Source: Fluviirhizobium alvei
GTDB lineage: Bacteria; Pseudomonadota; Alphaproteobacteria; Rhizobiales; Rhizobiaceae
Reading direction: 5' to 3'
Assembly (NCBI RefSeq): GCF_030551875.1
Contig: NZ_JAUOZU010000005.1
Location: 289,261-353,260, forward strand
DNA length: 64,000 nt
Position numbers and translations under genes: made by a program. Positions 44,691 through 53,188 of this stretch are shown one piece after another; position 1 is the first letter of the stretch; the number at the start of each line of letters is the position of its first letter. The notes under the pieces are model-generated. The model searched no databases and was not told the origin of the DNA. It saw nothing but the letters and a program-made list of their open reading frames with translations.

Positions 44691-45731
44691 GACGTCGCGA
44701 TAGGTCTTGATCTCGCCCTTGCGGCTTTCGATCTCATAGATGCCCTCGCCGACCGCCATCACCGGGCTTTCGCTGAGCGGAACCTTTCCCGCACCACCTG
44801 GCACATCGAGAATGTAATGCGGCATGCAGAGACCAGAGACGCGCTTGCGCAAGGCGGCGACCAGCGCCCTGCCCTGCCGGATCGACAGGCGGAAATGGCT
44901 GGTGCCTGGCGCCAGATCCGGATGGTGCAGGTAGTAGGGTTTGACGCGCAGCTCCACGAACCGGCGCATCAGAGCTTCGAGCACATCAATCTTATCGTTG
45001 ACGCCCTTGAGCAGAACCGTCTGCGAAACCAGGACGATACCGCCATCGACAAGCTTTCCGATCGCTGTCGCCGCCTCCGGGGTGAATTCACGCGGATGGT
45101 TGGCATGGAGCGCAACATAGACCGTCTTGCCGGAGGACCGCAGTGCCGCCACCAGCGCATCATCGATGCGACCCGGATCGGCAACCGGCACCCGGCTATG
45201 AAAGCGAATGATCTTGAGATGGGCGATTTCGCCCAACTGACGCATCAGGCCTTCCAGCCGGCGGGGTGACAGAACCAGAGGATCGCCGCCGGTGACGATC
45301 ACTTCCCAGATCTCCCGATGCGAACGGATATAGGCAAGCGCTCGCTCGAGTTCAGCGCCGGCCAGCATGCCATCGCCACTCGGCCCCACCATTTCGCGGC
45401 GGAAACAGAAGCGGCAATAGACCGGACAGACATGCACGGCCTTCAGCAGCACCCGATCCGGATAGCGATGCACGATGCCCTCGACCGGCGAATGCGGATG
45501 ATCGCCGATCGGATCGTCGCTTTCCTCCGGCAGGCGGTGAAGCTCGCGACCATCCGGCACATATTGCCGGGCGATCGGATCATCGGGATCATCCCGGTCG
45601 ATCAGGCCGGTGACGCTTTCCGTCAATGCGATCGCATAACGTTCGGAGACGCGATCGATCTCCGCCCAGCGGTCGCTGCCGATCAACCCGGCCTCGATCA
45701 GTTGCACCGGCGTCGTCAGAGGCTGGCTCAT
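44685..45731 (-). CDS. epmB: EF-P (R)-beta-lysylation protein EpmB, lysine 2,3-aminomutase family
   Basis: This 348-residue radical SAM enzyme converts L-alpha-lysine to (R)-beta-lysine for EF-P modification. The 4Fe-4S ligands are Cys102, Cys106 and Cys109 in CPVYCRFCFRRE. GGDP and VYVALHANHP follow. Length matches EpmB and not the longer clostridial KamA. The ATG at 45731 overlaps the epmA stop (ATGA). It lies in one operon with epmA, with efp divergent. Confidence 0.93.
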   Translation of the reverse strand: MSQPLTTPVQLIEAGLIGSDRWAEIDRVSERYAIALTESVTGLIDRDDPDDPIARQYVPDGRELHRLPEESDDPIGDHPHSPVEGIVHRYPDRVLLKAVHVCPVYCRFCFRREMVGPSGDGMLAGAELERALAYIRSHREIWEVIVTGGDPLVLSPRRLEGLMRQLGEIAHLKIIRFHSRVPVADPGRIDDALVAALRSSGKTVYVALHANHPREFTPEAATAIGKLVDGGIVLVSQTVLLKGVNDKIDVLEALMRRFVELRVKPYYLHHPDLAPGTSHFRLSIRQGRALVAALRKRVSGLCMPHYILDVPGGAGKVPLSESPVMAVGEGIYEIESRKGEIKTYRDVS

Positions 45732-46804
45732 CGCTGCCACCTGACGGGCGTCCAGATGACCTGCTCGATCCGGCTGGCGCCAGCCGCCAGCATCACAAGC
45801 CGATCGAAACCGAGTGCCGCACCCGATGCATCCGGCATGATCGCAAGCGCCTCGAGAAAGGCCTCGTCGATCGGATAACGCTCGCCGTAAAGGCGCTCCT
45901 TCTCGTCCATATCGGCCTCGAAGCGACGGCGCTGTTCCTTCACGTCGGTGAGTTCCCCGAACGCATTGGCGAGCTCGACACCGCAGGCATAGAGCTCGAA
46001 GCGTTCCGACACGCGGCCATCGCGACGGGATTTGCGCGCCAGTGCTGCTTCCGACACCGGATATTCATAAAGGATCGTCGCCCGCCCGATGCCGAGATTG
46101 GGCTCGATCTTCTCGACGATGACGCGCGAAAAGAGATCGGACCAGCTGTCGTCTTCGCTCGTTCGGATGCCCGCCTGTTCGACAGCAGCCTTGAGACCGT
46201 CGCGATCGGTCGTTCCGTTCTTGGCGATCGTCGGCAAAAGTTCGATCCCGGCATGACGACGGAAGGCTTCGGCAACGGTAAGCCGCTCCGGTTCCGCATA
46301 GGGATCGCATTCCTTGCCGCGGAAGCGGAACAGGCTTTGACCGCCGGCCTCGGCGGCAAGCCGCAAGATCTCGGCACAATCGATCATCAGCGACCGATAG
46401 GTCTCGCCGGTGCGATACCATTCCAGCATGGTGAATTCCGGCTGATGGGTCGGTGAGGTCTCCCGGTTGCGAAACACATGCGCGAAGGTGAAAAGCCGGC
46501 GCTCACCAGCTGCCAGCAGTTTCTTGCAGGCAAATTCCGGTGATGTATGGAGATAAAGCGGCTCGCGGTCGCCCTTCTCATCGATCAGTTCGGACGAAAA
46601 GGCATGCAGATGCGTCTCGTTGCCCGGGCTTGTCTGCAGGATGGCCGTATCGACCTCGATGAAATCATCGGCGGCGAAAAAGGCCCGCAAGGCAACCTGG
46701 ATGCGATTGCGCGCCAGAAGAAAGCCGCGCCGGTCCGCATGCACATGCGGCTTCCACCAGGGGGAAGCCACCGCTTCCCGTTCATTATCGGCAATGTTTC
46801 TCAT
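45728..46804 (-). CDS. epmA: elongation factor P--(R)-beta-lysine ligase
   Basis: This 358-residue class II lysyl-tRNA-synthetase-like enzyme activates beta-lysine and joins it to Lys34 of EF-P. Motif 2 is FAHVFRNRETSPTHQPEFTMLEWY and motif 3 ALGFDRLVMLAAGAS. It lacks the anticodon-binding domain of true LysRS. It is coupled to epmB by ATGA and faces efp across a 135-bp divergent promoter. Confidence 0.94.
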   Translation of the reverse strand: MRNIADNEREAVASPWWKPHVHADRRGFLLARNRIQVALRAFFAADDFIEVDTAILQTSPGNETHLHAFSSELIDEKGDREPLYLHTSPEFACKKLLAAGERRLFTFAHVFRNRETSPTHQPEFTMLEWYRTGETYRSLMIDCAEILRLAAEAGGQSLFRFRGKECDPYAEPERLTVAEAFRRHAGIELLPTIAKNGTTDRDGLKAAVEQAGIRTSEDDSWSDLFSRVIVEKIEPNLGIGRATILYEYPVSEAALARKSRRDGRVSERFELYACGVELANAFGELTDVKEQRRRFEADMDEKERLYGERYPIDEAFLEALAIMPDASGAALGFDRLVMLAAGASRIEQVIWTPVRWQR

Positions 46805-46939
46805 CGGAAATTTCGATTCTGTCTGGCTATTTTGGCGTTTTCGGGTTAGGAGCGCGCCACAAACCCTCTATCGGCGCTTTTCGGGCACGGAACGATCCCG
46901 TCCTTTAGTGCGCGTTACAACAAGATACAAGGAAGTCTT

Positions 46940-47509
46940 ATGGCAAAGGTCATCGCCTCTTCCGTTCGTAAGGGCAACGTGCTCGATATCGACGGCAGAC
47001 TTTACGTCGTTCTCACCGCGCAGAATTTCCACCCCGGCAAGGGCACGCCCGTGACCCAGGTCGACATGCGCCGCATTTCGGATGGCGTGAAGGTGTCGGA
47101 ACGCTGGAAGACCACCGAACAGGTCGAGCGCGCCGTCGTCGAAGACATCAACTTCCAGTTCCTCTATGCCGATGGCGAAGGCTATCACTTCATGAACCCG
47201 GAAAACTACGACCAGGTCGTGGCCACCCCGGACATGATCGGCGACGACAAGGTCTACCTGATCGAAGGCATGACGGTCGTTCTGTCGATCCATGAAGGCA
47301 ACCCGATTGCCATGGAACTGCCGCGCCAGGTGACCTTCGAAGTCGTGGAAACCGAACCGGTCGTCAAGGGCCAGACGGCTTCCTCTTCCTACAAGCCGGC
47401 AATCCTCAACAACGGCATGCGCACCATGGTGCCGCCGCATATCGATGCCGGCACGCGTATCGTGGTGCTGACCGATGACGGCTCCTACGTCGAGCGCGCC
47501 AAGGACTGA
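46940..47509 (+). CDS. efp: translation elongation factor P
   Basis: This 189-residue protein prevents ribosome stalling at polyproline stretches. It has KOW-like, central OB and C-terminal domains. The modified lysine is Lys34 in HPGKGTP, matching the E. coli EpmA target. The epmA-epmB genes are divergent, so the complete beta-lysylation module is present except for the hydroxylase EpmC, which is not seen in this window. Confidence 0.96.
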   Translation: MAKVIASSVRKGNVLDIDGRLYVVLTAQNFHPGKGTPVTQVDMRRISDGVKVSERWKTTEQVERAVVEDINFQFLYADGEGYHFMNPENYDQVVATPDMIGDDKVYLIEGMTVVLSIHEGNPIAMELPRQVTFEVVETEPVVKGQTASSSYKPAILNNGMRTMVPPHIDAGTRIVVLTDDGSYVERAKD

Positions 47510-47533
47510 GCCGTCCGATCCAATCACAATCCG

Positions 47534-47561
47534 AACGGCCCGCCCTGTGCGGGCCGTTTCG
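47534..47561 (+). terminator. Rho-independent terminator after efp
   Basis: AACGGCCCGC and GCGGGCCGTT form a ten-base perfect stem, followed by T-rich sequence, 25 bases after the efp stop. Confidence 0.85.
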
Positions 47562-47651
47562 ATTCAGCCCCGGAATATTTTGCCCCGTTCGACCCTCGAT
47601 TTAGACTGACACTTCGCCTACCGGTCATCCGATGGGGTTTCAGTTCTTTAT

Positions 47652-47672
47652 TGTATATATTTTTTATATACA
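47652..47672 (+). promoter_or_regulatory. perfect 21-bp AT dyad upstream of tauA
   Basis: TGTATATA, TTTTT, TATATACA form a perfect inverted repeat 50 bases before the tauA start, in an AT-rich stretch with promoter-like sequence. The TGTATATA half resembles the TGTATATACA core bound by HutC-like GntR regulators, but the spacing differs. The regulator is unknown. Confidence 0.5.
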
Positions 47673-47722
47673 TTATATTTTATCGCATGGAGCGAAAAAC
47701 GCAATTTCACAGGGAGATCTGA

Positions 47723-48730
47723 ATGTCCATTTCACGCCGCAGCCTTCTGGCAGCCACCACATCGATCACGCTTGCGCTGTCGTTCGGCGCGACCGCCATG
47801 GCCGAAGAGCTTGCCATCAATATTGCCTACCAGCCCATCGTCGAGCCCTCGCGCGTACCGCAGGCCGACGGCACCTATGAGAAGGCGACCGGCGCCAAGA
47901 TCAACTGGCAGAAGTTCGATTCCGGCGCCGACGTGATTGCCGCCCTTGCCTCGGGCTCTATCGATATCGGCTATGTCGGCTCCTCGCCGCTGGCCGCGGG
48001 CGCAAGCCGCGAACTGCCCTTCGAAACGATTTTCGTTGTCGGCCTGATTGCCGATGCGGAAGCGCTGGCCGTGAAGGGCATCGACAGTCCCGGACAGCTT
48101 GCCGGCAAGAAAATTGCGACGCCCTTCGTTTCCACCGCTCACTACAGTCTGCTAACCGCTCTCAAACATTGGAATGTCGATCCGAAGTCGCTCGAGATCC
48201 TCAATCTCCGGCCGCCGGAAATTGCCGCAGCCTGGGAACGCGGCGACATCGATGGTGCCTATGTCTGGGATCCGGTCCTGAGCCAGATCAAGACCACAGG
48301 CAAAGTGCTGGCAACCTCGGCCGATGTGGCCAAATGGGGTGGCCCGACCTTCGATGCCTGGATCGTATCGAAGAAATTCGCCGCCGAGCATCCCGAGGCC
48401 GTAACCGCCTTCGTTCGGGTCACCGGAGACGCTTATGCCGCCTATCTCGCCAATCCGGCGGCCTGGAACGCGGCTTCCCCGGAGGTCGCCAAGATCGCAC
48501 GCCTGACCGGCGCCAAGGTGGAAGAGGTTCCGGCTCTGCTCACAGGCTACACCTTCCCGAGCCTGGAACAGCAGGCATCGAGGGACCTGCTCGGTGGCGC
48601 GACCATCGACGCGATCGCCAAAACCTCTGCCTTCCTGCTTGAGCAGGGCAAGATACCGGCGGTTTTGGCCGACTACAGCCCCTACGTCTCCGCTCGCTGG
48701 GCCGAATCCGCCCAGAAGGGCACGCAATGA
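47723..48730 (+). CDS. tauA: taurine ABC transporter, periplasmic binding protein
   Basis: This 335-residue protein has a twin-arginine-like start (MSISRRSLLAAT) and signal peptide cleaved near AMA-EE. The mature part carries the TauA features INIAYQPIVEPSRVPQADGT, KFDSGADVIAALASGSIDIG and YVGSSPLAAGAS. It binds taurine or a related alkanesulfonate in the periplasm. The start has GGGAG upstream. It heads tauABC. Confidence 0.9.
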   Translation: MSISRRSLLAATTSITLALSFGATAMAEELAINIAYQPIVEPSRVPQADGTYEKATGAKINWQKFDSGADVIAALASGSIDIGYVGSSPLAAGASRELPFETIFVVGLIADAEALAVKGIDSPGQLAGKKIATPFVSTAHYSLLTALKHWNVDPKSLEILNLRPPEIAAAWERGDIDGAYVWDPVLSQIKTTGKVLATSADVAKWGGPTFDAWIVSKKFAAEHPEAVTAFVRVTGDAYAAYLANPAAWNAASPEVAKIARLTGAKVEEVPALLTGYTFPSLEQQASRDLLGGATIDAIAKTSAFLLEQGKIPAVLADYSPYVSARWAESAQKGTQ

Positions 48731-48735
48731 CCCTT

Positions 48736-48813
48736 TTGGTCTGCCAACAGTCCCTCCAGGCGCCGTGCGGCAGACCAACCGTTACGTGGAAGCCCCAGGC
48801 TTCCGCGTAACGG
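48736..48813 (+). repeat. tandem palindromes between tauA and tauB
   Basis: TTGGTCTGCC (48736-48745) pairs with GGCAGACCAA (48769-48778). Immediately after, a 16-base arm CCGTTACGTGGAAGCC (48779-48794) pairs with 48798-48813, one mismatch. Two adjacent large palindromes in an intergenic gap resemble RIME-type elements and could stabilise tauA mRNA or damp tauB. Confidence 0.7.
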
Positions 48814-48842
48814 ACCCGTTTAGAATGAGGACCGCCATCACC

Positions 48843-49619
48843 ATGCTGACCCTGAGCAATATCGGCCTTGACTATGCCACCGGAGGCCTGCCCGTACTTT
48901 CCGGTATCAATCTTTCGCTCGCGAAGGGGGAATTCGTTGCCATCATCGGTCGCTCGGGATCGGGCAAGACCAGCCTGTTGAACATCGCCGCCGGTTTCGT
49001 GCAGCCAACCAGCGGCATTGCTTCCATCGATGGTCGTCCGATCACCGGACCTGGCCGCGACAGAGCCGTCGTCTTTCAGGACGATGCCCTCTATCCCTGG
49101 CTTGATGCCCGCGAGAACGTGGCCTTTCCGCTTAAGCTGCGGGGCATATCCCATAAGGTGCGAGCCGCGGCTGCCGATACGCTGCTCGACCTGGTGGGCC
49201 TGCCCGATGCCGGTCATCGCAAGATCTGGGAACTCTCCGGCGGCATGCGCCAGCGGATCGGCATTGCGCGTGCATTGGCCTCCGAACCGCAGTTCCTGTT
49301 ACTGGACGAGCCGCTCGGGGCGCTCGATGCACTGACACGCACCAACATGCAAAGCTTTCTGCTCGACATGTGGTCTCGAACCGGCACCGGCGCCATGCTG
49401 ATCACCCATTCCATCGACGAGGCCCTGTCCCTTGCGACGCGGGTGGTAGTGCTCGCACCATCGCCCGGACGTATCATCGCCGACATTCCGGTTGATTTCG
49501 GACGCCGCCACCTCGCGGGCACGCCGCTCGCAGCTCTGCAGTCTGAAAATGCCTTCAAGGCCGCACATGCGCGGTTGACCGCGCTCATCCAACAGCCTGC
49601 CGCGGAGTTTGCAGCATGA
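48843..49619 (+). CDS. tauB: taurine ABC transporter, ATP-binding protein
   Basis: This 258-residue ATPase has Walker A GRSGSGKTS, signature LSGGMRQRIGIA, Walker B LLLDEPLGALD and the switch histidine in ITHSIDEA. It belongs to the taurine/nitrate/sulfonate group. Several in-frame starts are possible; ATG 48843 begins at the conserved MLTLSNIGLDYA. The stop overlaps tauC by ATGA. Confidence 0.9.
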   Translation: MLTLSNIGLDYATGGLPVLSGINLSLAKGEFVAIIGRSGSGKTSLLNIAAGFVQPTSGIASIDGRPITGPGRDRAVVFQDDALYPWLDARENVAFPLKLRGISHKVRAAAADTLLDLVGLPDAGHRKIWELSGGMRQRIGIARALASEPQFLLLDEPLGALDALTRTNMQSFLLDMWSRTGTGAMLITHSIDEALSLATRVVVLAPSPGRIIADIPVDFGRRHLAGTPLAALQSENAFKAAHARLTALIQQPAAEFAA

Positions 49620-50449
49620 GCCTTACGCAAACAGCCGCAATCGGTTCGAATGAAACAGGACCCGTTCGGAAGAAGCCCCAAACGCGTGACCTTGCCCTGA
49701 TCTGGTCTGCCGCAACCCTGTCGTTCCTGCTTGCCCTTTGGCTGGCAAGCGCAACTTTCGGCTGGGTCTCGCCCGTGTTCCTGCCCGGCCCGGCCAAGGT
49801 GTTTGCGGCCTTGCATGGGCTTGTCTTCACCGGGTTCGTCGATGCCACTCTGGCCCAACATGTCATTGCGAGCCTCGGACGCATTTTCGGCGCCCTGCTG
49901 GCTGCAATCATCATCGGCATTCCGGCCGGGCTGGCAATCGGAACGAGCCGGATCGGTAAGGGCATTCTCGATCCGATTGTCGAGTTTCTGCGGCCGCTGC
50001 CGCCGCTTGCCTATCTGCCGCTCATCATCATCTGGATGGGGATCGGCGAAGCATCGAAGATTACCGTCATTGCTCTCTCTATGCTGCCGTCCGTCATCAT
50101 CTCCACGGCAACCGGGGTTCGCTCGGCGTCAAAGGATCATGTCCATGCAGCGCAATCCTTTGGCGCCAGCCGATCGCAGGTCATCCTGCATGTCATCCTG
50201 CCCGGCGCCCTGCCCTCGATCCTCACCGGCATCCGGATCGCGCTTGGCGCCGGTTGGTCGACCCTGGTGGCCGCGGAACTGATCGCGGCCAGCCGCGGGC
50301 TCGGCTTCATGATCCAGTCGGCAGCGCAATTCCTGGTCACCGATATCGTCATCGCCGGCATTCTGGTGATCGCCCTGATCGCCTTCCTCTTCGAACTGGC
50401 CGCCCGGTTTCTCGAGCGCAAGCTCGTTCCATGGGCAAGCTTGCGCTAG
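49616..50449 (+). CDS. tauC: taurine ABC transporter, permease
   Basis: This 277-residue protein has about six membrane helices and the EAA loop AAQSFGASRSQVILHVILPGALPS typical of SsuC/TauC (cited here only by name for its middle part). It is coupled to tauB by ATGA. No taurine dioxygenase (tauD) or dehydrogenase follows, so the sulfonate is degraded elsewhere. Confidence 0.9.
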   Translation: MSLTQTAAIGSNETGPVRKKPQTRDLALIWSAATLSFLLALWLASATFGWVSPVFLPGPAKVFAALHGLVFTGFVDATLAQHVIASLGRIFGALLAAIIIGIPAGLAIGTSRIGKGILDPIVEFLRPLPPLAYLPLIIIWMGIGEASKITVIALSMLPSVIISTATGVRSASKDHVHAAQSFGASRSQVILHVILPGALPSILTGIRIALGAGWSTLVAAELIAASRGLGFMIQSAAQFLVTDIVIAGILVIALIAFLFELAARFLERKLVPWASLR

Positions 50450-50464
50450 AGAGTTCTGCCGTCC

Positions 50465-51313
50465 TCAGGCGTGCGCCCAGTCCCAGTAAAGCGCGCGCGC
50501 CTTGCGGGCGAGCGGTCCGAACTGGAACTGCCGGTCATCGAAAGCGGTGATCGGCACGACCTTCGACATGTTGCCGGTCGAGAAGATCTCGTCGGCCTCA
50601 CGGAAATCCTCGACCTTCAGCGAAATCTCGTGAACGGTCACGCCCGCACCACGCAGAAGTCCGATCACCCGCTGGCGGGTGATGCCATTGAGGAACGAGC
50701 CCGACGGAACCGGCGTGAAGACTTCACCACCCCGCGCCATGAAGATATTGGCGGTCGCCAGCTCCGCGACATTGCCGATCATATCGGTGACGAGCGCATT
50801 CTGGAACCCCTTGGCCTTGGCCTCGCGCAACATGCGGGCACTGTTGGGATAGAGGCAGGCCGCCTTGGCATTGACCGGCATCACTTCCATGCTTGGACGC
50901 CGGAAGCTTGTGGTGGTGATGCCGAAACCTTTCGGCTCCACCATCGGGATCGCTTCGAGGCAAAGCGCGAAATCCGTCGACTCCGGATCGGGAGAGACGG
51001 TGCTGAAACCGTAATCCTCTGCCCAGTACATCGGGCGGATATAGATGTCGGTGCCGACCGGAAACTTCTTCAGCCCCTCGAACACCAGCGCCTGGATTTC
51101 CTCGGGCTTGTAGCCCGGAATGAGACCGAGCGCTTCGGCAGAGGCGTTGATGCGCTGGCAATGCCGGTCAAGATCCGGCGACACGCCTTCGAACAGTCGC
51201 GCGCCATCGAAGACGAGCGATCCGAGCCAGGTCGCATGCGAGGCGGCGCCGAGAATGCGGACATCGCCCTCGTGCCATTCGCCCTTGTAAAATGTCCAGC
51301 TGGCATTTGCCAT
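50465..51313 (-). CDS. branched-chain amino acid aminotransferase, class IV
   Basis: This 282-residue fold-type IV PLP enzyme transaminates branched-chain amino acids or similar substrates. VNAKAACLYPNS holds the candidate PLP-binding lysine, with ELATANIFMARGGEVFTP and SFLNGITRQRVI beyond it. It resembles IlvE in length. It follows the GntR-ADH-HisD-SDR operon by 123 bases in the same direction, so it may be co-transcribed. The start has GAGGAG upstream. Confidence 0.85.
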   Translation of the reverse strand: MANASWTFYKGEWHEGDVRILGAASHATWLGSLVFDGARLFEGVSPDLDRHCQRINASAEALGLIPGYKPEEIQALVFEGLKKFPVGTDIYIRPMYWAEDYGFSTVSPDPESTDFALCLEAIPMVEPKGFGITTTSFRRPSMEVMPVNAKAACLYPNSARMLREAKAKGFQNALVTDMIGNVAELATANIFMARGGEVFTPVPSGSFLNGITRQRVIGLLRGAGVTVHEISLKVEDFREADEIFSTGNMSKVVPITAFDDRQFQFGPLARKARALYWDWAHA

Positions 51314-51436
51314 GATCGGTCTCCTCTAAGGCTTGCAGGTCGGTTTGCGGATATGTCCGCACCATTCTGCCATCCGTACCCGCGCAAAACCGCAATGAAA
51401 AGTCAAAACCGGCCAACCGGCCAATCTGGCCCGGCG

Positions 51437-52186
51437 TCACGCCTGCTGCAGGCCGCTCCGAACGGACGCGGGCTGGTAGCGGCTCGCAAGCGCGATCCGG
51501 TTGCCGGCATAGGTGAAATTGTTGACGGTCACCACAGCACCATTCCACCAGGTCCGGCGAAAGAGATGAATGCAGGCAGACCGCGCCTCCACCTCAAGCA
51601 GGGCCGCAATGTCATCCTCCGCCGGGATCGCCGAAATCACATGCTCGACCTCGGTGAGCGGCACCCTTTTGGAGAGATAGTCATAGGTGGTGGTTTGCGC
51701 AAAATCCTGCTCGATGTAATGCGGCGCAAGGGTCGCATTGACGAACCGCTCCTCCAGAAGCGCCGGCTGGTCGTTTTCGAAATGCAGGACGACCGAATGG
51801 GCGATCGGCAGATCTGCCTCCGCTTCGAACTGGGCGAGCAGGTCCGGGCCCGGAGATGCAAAGGTTTCCAGCAACAGCACTTCGGCACGGTGATGGCCGC
51901 CGCGGGCGCGGATTTCCTCGGCAATATCGTTGATTTCGATCAGAGCCGCCTGCGGACGCTTGGGGGCAGCGAAAGTGCCAAGCCCCTGAACGCGCATGAC
52001 ATGGCCTTCAGCCATCAGTTCGCGCAGGGCGCGGTTGACCGTCATCCGCGACACGCCAAGTTCAGCCACCAGTTCATTTTCGGACGGCAGCTTGCGCCCC
52101 TCTTCCCATTTGCCCTCGGCAAGCTGGCCAAGAACATGCGCCTTGACCTTCTCGTAGAGCGGCTCGGTCGTCGTCTCCGGCTTCAT
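51437..52186 (-). CDS. GntR-family regulator, HutC subfamily
   Basis: This 249-residue protein has an N-terminal winged helix (about 8-75, with LPSENELVAELGVSRMTVNRALRELM shortened here to its pattern) and a UTRA ligand domain (about 95-240, ALIEINDIAEEIRARGG). It is very like histidine repressors HutC. Yet it is the last gene of the SDR-HisD-ADH operon, and a second HutC-like gene lies next to hutF. It probably acts on the operator at 55344-55361. It overlaps the ADH stop by ATGA. Confidence 0.85.
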   Translation of the reverse strand: MKPETTTEPLYEKVKAHVLGQLAEGKWEEGRKLPSENELVAELGVSRMTVNRALRELMAEGHVMRVQGLGTFAAPKRPQAALIEINDIAEEIRARGGHHRAEVLLLETFASPGPDLLAQFEAEADLPIAHSVVLHFENDQPALLEERFVNATLAPHYIEQDFAQTTTYDYLSKRVPLTEVEHVISAIPAEDDIAALLEVEARSACIHLFRRTWWNGAVVTVNNFTYAGNRIALASRYQPASVRSGLQQA

Positions 52187-53181
52187 TCGGAGCCGATCGC
52201 GATGATGGTCTTCAGACCTGTCGCCTCGCCCGCAAGGAGGCGAGCATAGGCGTCGGGAACCTGCTCGAGCGTGATGCGGCGATCGATGAACTGTTCCAGC
52301 CGGTCGGCGAGCGCGGGCAACATCGACACCGCCTCGGGTAGCTCATCGATATAGGCGTGGCAGCCGATCAGCGACAGTTCCCGCTCGACCAGGATGTTGG
52401 GATCGAGGCCGATCTCGCCATGCGAGATGCCGGCAACCGCAATCGAACCACAGCCGCCGACAAGATCGATCAGACGCCGGATGACCGCGATGTTACCGGT
52501 CGCATCCAGCGCATAACGAACGGAAAACGCATCCAGCGCATCGAGATCGACGACCCTGGCGCCGGTGACATCGGCGACCAGAGCTGCGCGCGCCGCATTG
52601 CGGTCTGCCACCAGAATATCCTTCGCCCCCAGCGCAGAAAGAAGCAGAGCCGCAAGACCGCCAATCGGGCCGCAGCCTGCTACCAGCACCGGTTCGCCCG
52701 GTTCGGCATTCAGCCGCCGCACAGCATGCAGCGCAACGGCGAGCGGTTCGGCAAGGGCGGCGATTTCCGGCCTCACCTGCGGGCTTGTCGGCACGACAAG
52801 TCGCGCCGGCAGCACGCATTCCTCGGCAAAGCCGCCATCGCAGACTTCGCCGACGAAACCGAGGCTTTCGCAGACATTGCGACGGCCCGCCCGGCAGGCC
52901 CGGCACTGGCCGCACCAGTAACGCGAATCCGCTACCACCGGATCGCCGAAGGAAAGGCCGCTGACATCGGCGGCGACTTCCGTGATCGCGCCGGCAAATT
53001 CGTGCCCGGCAACGGAAGGGCTGCGCGAGATCCATTGGCCGGTGCGGAAATTATGCAGGTCCGATCCGCAGATACCGGCAGCCAGGACCCGGACCCGGAC
53101 CTCGCCTGCCTGAAGCGCGCCGGGTGAAGCGATCTCCTCGACCCGGAGATCGCCCTTCGCGTAAAGCCGAACCGCCTTCAT
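52183..53181 (-). CDS. zinc-dependent alcohol dehydrogenase, MDR family
   Basis: This 332-residue enzyme has catalytic-zinc ligands in GICGSDLHNF and GHEFAGAITE, structural-zinc cysteines in YWCGQCRACRAGRRNVC, and a nucleotide motif VAGCGPIGGLAALL. It resembles sorbitol/threonine-type dehydrogenases. It is coupled to the GntR gene and follows the HisD-like gene by seven bases. The ATG at 53181 has GAGG five bases upstream. Confidence 0.9.
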   Translation of the reverse strand: MKAVRLYAKGDLRVEEIASPGALQAGEVRVRVLAAGICGSDLHNFRTGQWISRSPSVAGHEFAGAITEVAADVSGLSFGDPVVADSRYWCGQCRACRAGRRNVCESLGFVGEVCDGGFAEECVLPARLVVPTSPQVRPEIAALAEPLAVALHAVRRLNAEPGEPVLVAGCGPIGGLAALLLSALGAKDILVADRNAARAALVADVTGARVVDLDALDAFSVRYALDATGNIAVIRRLIDLVGGCGSIAVAGISHGEIGLDPNILVERELSLIGCHAYIDELPEAVSMLPALADRLEQFIDRRITLEQVPDAYARLLAGEATGLKTIIAIGSE

Positions 53182-53188
53182 CATCGCC

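Noticed and set aside
45728..46804. Lysyl-tRNA synthetase
   Set aside because: It lacks the anticodon-binding domain, is only 358 residues long and is coupled to epmB, so it is EpmA.
48736..48813. CRISPR or tandem repeat array
   Set aside because: The repeats are inverted, not direct, and no spacers are present. No CRISPR array was seen anywhere.
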